This document shows positions 11,601 to 20,600 of a DNA stretch of 50,977 nucleotides, piece by piece. The notes under the pieces were generated by a model. The model was given only the letters and a program-made list of their open reading frames with translations, ran no database searches and had not been told where the DNA came from. Origin of the DNA: Companilactobacillus furfuricola (lineage in GTDB: Bacteria > Bacillota > Bacilli > Lactobacillales > Lactobacillaceae); contig NZ_RHNT01000013.1 in NCBI RefSeq assembly GCF_003946325.1, positions 1-50,977 of the forward strand. Direction: 5' to 3'. Made by a program: the position numbers and the translations under genes. Each line of letters opens with the position of its first letter. The first letter of the stretch is position 1.

Positions 11601-14600
11601 TCTTGCAGGATTGTTCATGTTAGGTTGGATCTGGCTACCAGTTACATTTAGTCCACTTTCATTCCTTCTATACTTCATCATGGGTAGTCCACTTTGGATG
11701 ACACTTAACTTTGCTGGACTTGTCCCAGTAATCGGTTGGATCGTTCAATTGATCGTCGATATCCTTTGGATGTTAATTGGTCTATGGGGCACAGCCCTTG
11801 TAACAGATAATACCTTTGCATTATTTGTTCACATCTTTATTCCATTAGCATTCTCAGCAGTAACAGGAATTATGTTATTGCTAGGTGCATTACCAGTTCT
11901 CCTTCTAGTATTGCCATTAGCATTGATTCAATCATTGCTCTTGCTTGGCCTACTATTTGGTGGAGTAGCATTATTATCATTAGTCGTTGTTATCCCAGCC
12001 GTTATCTTCGGTGTCTTAGCAACAGCTACAATGCTTTGGTTCTTTGCACCAATCTTCTTACAAATTTTGGTTAACCCAATTGCTGACTTTGTAACATTTA
12101 CATTGTTACTTTGGATGATGTTCGAACAACCTATCTTATTCTGGTGGGGCTTCCAATTCATCACAGTACCATTGATGCTATTCTCATTCGTTGGTATGTT
12201 CCTCAATTGGTTAAATCCATTGAATTACATCTTTAAGGCTTTAGCTGCCTTACCAATTCTTGGTATCCCAGTTGTTGTAGCCTTAGCATTATTAACATTA
12301 AATATTCTAAGATTTGCTTCATTATTAACAATTAATTTATTCGCTGGATTCCCAGCATTCATCGTATTGACTATTGCTAAATGGTTAATGATCGGCTTAG
12401 GCGTATTGTTCTTCTTGAACACATTCGTTGTTACATTGCCAATGATCGCTTACGTTTGGTTAGTAGTTGTCATCGGTGTTCTAAGCATGTTCGTTATTGC
12501 CTTTGCTACATTAGGTATTAATGTTCCAGCAATCTTCGCAATTTGGGTAATGGTTCCATTCTTCGTTATCTTTGCTATCCTGATTGCATTAACTACAATT
12601 CCAATCATGCTTGCACTTGATCTATTTGATGTTTTAGTTGCATTAGTTCCAATCGTTGGTAACTTACAACTTGGTCTATTATTAGACTTACTTGCAAATC
12701 CATTGATTACGATCATTGCACAAAATATCTTTGCAATCCTTGGACTCACAGCTGTTGTTCTATTTATAGCTTCGTTGTTCATGCTTGCACATGTATGGCT
12801 TCCATTCACATTCGGAATCAACTCATTCTTACTTTACTTCGTAATGGGTAACCCATTATGGATGCTCCTTCAATTTGCTGGCTTAGTTCCAGTAATTGGT
12901 TGGGTAGTTCAATTGATCGTTGATATCCTTTGGATGTTGATTGGCCTATGGGGCACAGCCTTAATTACAGATAATAACTTTGCATTATTCATGCATATAT
13001 TCGTTACATTAGCATTCGCTGCTATTCCAGTAATGATGTTGTTACTCGCTGTACTTCCAGTAATCTTGTTAGTACTACCAGTTGGAATTATCGGTTCATT
13101 GATCTTGTTAGCCTTGATCAACTTACCAATCTTCTTATTCAACTTAGTATTAGCATTACCAGTAATTCTCTACGGTATATTCTCAGTTGGAACATTGATC
13201 TGGTTCTTAGCACCATTATTGTTGCAACTAGCCGTAAACCCAATTGCAGATTTCGTTGCTTTCCAACTTCTACTATTCTGGGCTATCGAGAATTCAATCT
13301 TCTTCTATGTATTTAGAATTCTTACAGTTCCATTAATGTTCTTTACATTTACCGGAACATTTGTAAACTGGTTCAATCCATTGAATTGGTTGTTTCACGC
13401 ACTTAATGCATTTACGTTATTAGGAATCCCAGTCTTAGCATTATTAGGAGTATTAACTCTTGATATCTTGAGATTCGCATCATTGTTAACAATTAACTTG
13501 TTCGCAGGATTCCCAGCATTCCTTATCTTAACTATTGCTAAATGGTTAATGATCGGTCTTGTTGGTCTATACTTCCTCAACACATTTATTGTTACATTAC
13601 CAGTGATCGCTTACGTATGGCTTTGCTTAGTTCTTGGCTTTATCGTTGTATTTATTTCCGCATTCGCAACATTAGGTATCAACGTTCCAAATATCTTCAG
13701 TATTTGGGTCATGGTTCCATTGTTCACGATCGGTGCAATTCTTATCGCCTTGACAACTATCCCAATTATGCTAACTGCTGATCTTTTGATCACATTATTA
13801 GCAATTGCTCCTATTGTAGGATCATTACAATTAGGTTTGATCCTTGCAACATTAGCAAATCCACTCGCAGGATTATTAGCTGTTAATGTATTCGGAATTC
13901 TTGGCTTAACATCATTGATTATGTTTGCTCTAGGATTCTTCATGTTAGCAGATACATGGTTACCTGTAACGTTTAACATTATTCCATTCTTGCTCTACTT
14001 CATTTTAGGTGGACCACTTCTATATTCAGCACACATGATCGGATTGATCCCAGTTATTGGCTGGATCGTTCAAATCATTGTTGATATTGCTTGGATGTTG
14101 ATCGGTCTCTGGGGTACAGCACTTGTAACTGATAACTTCTTTGCAATCTTTGTACATCTCTTTGTACCACTAGCATTTGCTACAATTCCTGGAATTATGA
14201 TGCTCTTACCAATTCTTCCAGTTGCCTTGTTAGTATTGCCAGTTGCAATCATCGGATCATTGATCTTGATGGCATCGATCAACTTACCAGTTCTATTGTT
14301 CAACTTATTGATCGCTATCCCAGTCTTGTTGTTCGGAGTATTCTCAGCCGCAACAATCATCTGGTTCTTAGCACCAGTTGTCTTACAATTAATGGTTAAC
14401 CCAATTGCTGATCTTGTAACATTTATCATTATGGTATTTACAGCAGCAGAGCAACCATTGTTCTACATCATCTTCAGCTGGCAAACGATCCCATTAACAA
14501 TTGGTTCATTCATGGGAATGTTGATCAACTGGTTGAATCCACTAAATCTCTTATTCCATGCCTTAGCAATATTTACCATCCTTGCAATTCCTATTGTTGA

Positions 14601-17600
14601 TCTTGGTGTCTTACTTGCTATTGATGGACTAAGACTTCTCGATTTGATTGGTATCTTTACAATCATCGGCGCACCAGCAGGATTCCTTGGATTACTTCCA
14701 TTAACGATTGCTAAATGGTTGATGGTCGGACTTGTTGGCTTGTATCTCTTGAATACATTCATCGTCACATTGCCAATGATCGCTTATGTATGGCTTTGCT
14801 TATTAGCCGGTGTAATTTTAGTATTCTTGAATTCCTTTGCTAACTTAGGTATTAACGTTCCTAACATCTTCTCAATGTGGATCATGGTTCCATTCTTTAG
14901 TATTGGCGCTGTTGTTCTAGCATTGACAGTAATTCCATTGATGTTGGCTGTTGATACAGCAGTATCCATCTTAGCAATTGTTCCTATCGTTGCTAACTTG
15001 CAAATAGGTTTGATCATGAGTACATTGTTGAATCCTATTGCAGGACTCATTGCCGCAAACTTGTTTGGTATTCTTGGACTTTCTTCAGTAGCATTGTTCT
15101 TCTTAGGATTGTTCATGCTAGCCGATGTTTGGTTACCATTAACATTTGGATTAGATTCATTCATTATTTACTTCTTATTAGCTAACCCTGTATGGTACAT
15201 GCTTCATATGGCCGGCCTAGTACCAGTTATCGGCTGGATCGTTCAGATCATCGTTGACTTGATTTGGATGTTAGCAGGACTTTGGGGCACAGCTCTAATT
15301 ACTGATAATAACTTTGCATTGTTTGTACACATCTTCGTAACCTTGGCATTCTCTGTAATCCCAGGCATGATGTTGTTACTTGCAGTTGCACCAGTATTAT
15401 TACTACTATTACCAGTAGCAATCATTGGTTCATTGATCCTCTTAGGATTGATCAACTTACCAATATTATTACTAGGTATTCCAATTGCATTATTGACATT
15501 GATTATTGGTATCGCTGGAGCCTTGATGATGTTCTGGTTCTTTGCACCAATATTCACGTACTTCATGATTAACCCAATTGCTGACTTCATAGCCTTTATT
15601 GAGTTATTCTACACAGCTTTCCAAAACCCAGTATTGTTCTGGATGTTCAGGATCTTTACTGTTCCAGCAATGATCTTGTCATTCATCGGCATGTTTACAA
15701 ATTGGCTTAACCCAATTAACTGGTTGTTTATTGGAATTAGCTTATTCGGAATTGCAGCTCCAATAATTACATCCTTGTTCGCATTGGGTATGATCAACTT
15801 ATTGAGATTTGGATCATTGATTCTACCATTTGGCTTCAACTTTGTAGCTTCATTAGTTGCATTCGCTGCTCTTACAGCTGCTAAATGGTTATTAGGATTC
15901 ATCTTCTTCAATGTTGCCTTTGTATTACCAGCATTGATCTTATCAATTCCACTTCTTATCTTAGTTGGAATCGTAATTATCGTAATTGCATTCTTAGTTG
16001 TATTCATTAATGCTCTTGCTACAGTAGGTATTAACGTACCAAACGTATTCGTTCTCTGGTTATCAGTTGATGTTTACGCAACATGGGCCGTAACATTTAT
16101 TGTTACTCACTTCACGGCATTCATGGCAATTGATTTAGCTATCATTTTATTCAACTTACCAATTGTTGCATTATTGCTTGGAGTAGGTTTGATTGCTGCA
16201 GGTTTGACACATCCATTGATGATTCTTCCTATCTTGTTAGCACAATTAGCAATAGGACTTGTCTCCATTGGTTCATTCCTTGCTGGAATCTTCATGTTCG
16301 CAGCATTGTGGGTACCTCTAACAAATAACTTATTAGCATTCGCAGTATTCTTGATCTTTGCAAATCCAATCTTCATGATGCTTCAATGGATGGGACTTGT
16401 CCCAGTCATTGGTTGGATCGTTCAATTGATCTTTGATTGGACATACATGCCAATTGCATTCTGGTTGTCTGGATTAATTTCAGCATTTGGATTTGTCTTC
16501 GTAATGATGACTATATGGCCATTATTCGTTGCTAATATGTTCGGTATTTCATTGTTAACACCAATCTTAGGATTCTTGTTACCATTGCTATTACCACTTA
16601 TTCCATTAGTCCTAAGCATTGCTTTAGGTATGATGGTCTTGGCTAACACATTGATTGCAATGGCCTTTGTACCATTCTTACTCAGTCTATTGTTGTTACC
16701 AATCTTGAACTTGTTCTTGGCATTGCTACCATTGCTTCCATTAATTCCACTTCTACCATTGTTGTTACTACCACTATTGTTGTTAGCAGCACCATTGTTA
16801 CTCGGACTTGGATTATTGAGAAGACTACTTAACTTTGGTATTTCATTGTTAGTAGCAATTCCAGCAACATTGATTTCAAATCTCCTTGGACAAATGATTC
16901 CTAACTTGTTGAGACTATTAGCATTCGGACTATTGCTCGGATTGAACATCTTCAACTTCGTTATGAACTTGATCCCTGGATTGTTACACAAGCTAGTAAC
17001 ATTGCCACTATGGATCTTAAGTCTTGCACTTCTTCTTCCATACTTGTTGGCATTGCCACTCATCTTGTTAGATATGTTTAATTCATTCGTAATTTCAGCA
17101 TTATTGAACTTGTTGAAGACGATCGGATTACTCATTCTAAATAACTTCGTATTAAACTTGTTGAACTTCTTGTTCATCAAATTACCAATGTTATTATTAT
17201 TGGCAATTCCAAACTTGATTCTGGGAACATTGCTTGCAGCTTTAGCATTCCCATTGATTAAGTTAGCATTACCAATTATCAACGCACTATTAGTATCAAT
17301 CATCAGTTCTCCATTACTTGCATTACCACTTCAATTGTTTGGCTTATTCAATCAATTCTTGAGAGGTCTTGGAGTATTAATCGATCTAGGTCTTCTATTA
17401 TTACTAGGATTACCAGGATTATTACCATTCCATAACTTATTGATGGATGCATTGTTCTTACTACCATTACTATTGAACTTGGTTGCATTGTTCAACTTAT
17501 TGAGAACACCATTGAAATGGTTGTTGGATATCTTTAATCAACTCGCATTACCATTGTTAGCACAATTATTAACATTCTTGGTATTGATTCCATTCTTGGG

Positions 17601-20600
17601 CTTGATCTCATTATTGAACCCATTCAAGTGGCTCAGAATGGCCTTGTTAGCCGGATTAGCTACGATCGCAGTACAAATCATTTCTACATTGATCTTATTG
17701 CCATTGAAGCTTTTGAATAACAAGATCTTGAGCTTGCTTCCAGCATTATTGAACGGATTATTATTAGGATTCTTGAGAAATATCCTCGGTGGATTACCAC
17801 TAGATCTTCTTGGATTACTTGCATTGCCACTTCTAAATATTCTTGGCTTGATCGGTACTTTGACACCAGGCTTGAGATTATTAGGATTGCCATTATTGCT
17901 CCTAACTCAATTACTTCTATTGCCACTATTGTTAGATAACTTGAGAAACTTGATCGCACCACTTCTATGGGGATTATTAGCAGGACTTCTAACATATCCA
18001 ATTGCTAACTTGCTCAAGAACATTCTTGATATTGCATTGTTACCATTACTTGGATTCTTAGTAACATTGCCAATCTTCTTATTGAAGTTATTCAATAAAG
18101 CATTTGTATTACGTCCATTGTTATTATTCGGCTTACCATTGTTAGCTGGATTATTAACAGCACCACTAGTTGCAATCTTCAACTTGCTCAGAAGATTAGT
18201 TAAATTCGGATTGAACTTGTTGAACGGTTCCTTAGCATTATTGACAATGCCAATTTGGCTTGGACTTCCAGCACTCAACTTATTGAGAAGAGCATTGATC
18301 TTACCAGCATTGTTATTAACATTGCTCAGAGGATTAAGAAATATTCTTAGTTTGTTAGGATTCCCACTATTCTTACTAGCAGCTCCATTACTAGCAGGCT
18401 TAGCAACATTCTTACTCGGACTTCCATTGATCACATTGCTCAACATGTTACTATCAATGCCTCTATTGGCCTTGTTATTACCATTGTTAGCAGCATTACC
18501 AATTTTGCCAATTAAGCTTTTGCTTGATCTATTGTTATTACCATTAGTTCTCTTAGGTAACAAGCTTCTTGGATTACCTGCAGCATTATTGGCTGGATTA
18601 CTTCTACCATTGTTGTTGGGTGGATTGTTCAGACACTTGCTCAAGTTACCATTTGATCTTCTTAAGTTGCTTGGACTTGGATTGTTCAACTTATTGTTGC
18701 CATTCATTCCATTGCTCAACTTGTTGACACCATTACTATGGCCATTAGGTTTGTTCTTACTTCCATTGGCACTAGCAGATGTCATCAGAGATCTGCTTGG
18801 AAACTTACCATTTGATCTCTTGAACTTGTTCTTATTACCATTGATCACAGCTATTGCTGGATTAGGATTGTTAGTACCAGGACTAGGGTTGTTGTTGGCT
18901 CCGATCTTGTTACCATTGATCTTATTCAACTTATTAGCCGCAATGCCATTGGCATTGATCAGAACTATCGGTGATATCGCTAAAGCATTATTGCTTGGCT
19001 TACCACTTGCATTACTAGGTGCACTCTTAGCACTACCAGTTGTTAACTTGATAAATGACGCCTTGAGCTTGCTCTTGTTGCCATTGTTGAGCGGACTTTT
19101 AACATTACCATTGTTCTTATTGAACCTTGGCTTGTTGACATTGTTAGCATTCCCATTAGCTAAAGGATTATTACCATTCTTATTAGCAAACGGCTTGTCA
19201 GCATTAGTCGCAAACTTCTTACCAGTATTGATTGGATTGTTACTCAACCCAGTTATCGTATTGGCAAATCTATTCAGATTGCTTAAGGACTTCATCAAGA
19301 CTGTTAATAGATTTATCCTACTTGGACTTCTATTGTTACCAGGATTGATCCCATTCCATAACTTGTTATTGAATGCATTGTTCTTGATCCCAGCATTGAT
19401 CAACGGATTATCATTATTGAATCTATTGACATTGCCAATCAAGTTCTTGAAAGATCTTATCAAGAATACAGTTCTTCCATTATTAGCAGCATTATTAACT
19501 AACTTATTATTGTTACCAATCTTTGGACCACTACAATTCTTGAATCCTATTAACTGGATCTTAGTTCCAGCAATCGCACTATTAAGAACAGTTGTAACTA
19601 AACTATTAGCTAAATTGATCTTAATTCCAGGACTTGTCTTGTTGAACTTATTAACAAGCTTGATCCCAGCTACATTAGCAGCACTAGTAGTACCATTCCT
19701 CAGAGGTCTATTAGGTGGCTTACCATTAGATATCCTAGGATTACTTGGACTTCCATTGCTCAACTTGTTGGCCTTGGTCGGAACATTGATCCCTGGTGTA
19801 AGATTGTTAGCTCTACCATTGTTGTTATTAACACAATTATTAGGTCTTCCACTCTTACTTGATACCTTAAGAAACTTAATAGCACCACTTCTATGGGGCG
19901 CATTAGCAGGATTGTTGACATTCCTAATTGCAAACTTAGTTAAAGATGCATTAGCACTTCTAGGATTACCATTGTTCGACTTGTTAACATTCTTACCGAT
20001 CTTCCTATTGAAGATGTTGAAGAACGTATTATTAGGTAACTTATTAGCCCTTGGCTTGCCACTACTTGCACAAGCATTGACATTCTTCGGACTAGTAGCC
20101 TTGAACTTATTAAGAGCAGGCTTGAAACTATTGAGAAACTTGATCCCATTAGCATTAACATTATTGACAATGCCATTGTGGTTCAACTTACCACTTCTCA
20201 ATATCATTAGGAGAGTTGCCTTCTGGGCATTGCTTGGACTTGAGTTATTAACTCTACCATTCAAGCTCTTGAAAGACTTGCTAAGATTGGTCGGTTTACC
20301 ACTATTGATGTTAGGTCTTCCATTATTAGCCGGATTGATCAACTTCTTATTGATCTTGCCACTCGTAACACTTGCAACAATGTTATTAGCATTGCCATTA
20401 CCATTGACACTACTTCTTCCATTGTTAGCATTACTTGGTACATTACCAATCAAGCTCTTAGCTGACTTGCTATTGTTACCATTGATGCTTCTTGCAAATG
20501 CATTATTAGCATTACCATTAGCATTATTATTAGGTGCCTTAATACCATTAGTATTAGGTGGTCTAAATGGATTGATCAAGTTGCCATTAGACTTACTCGG

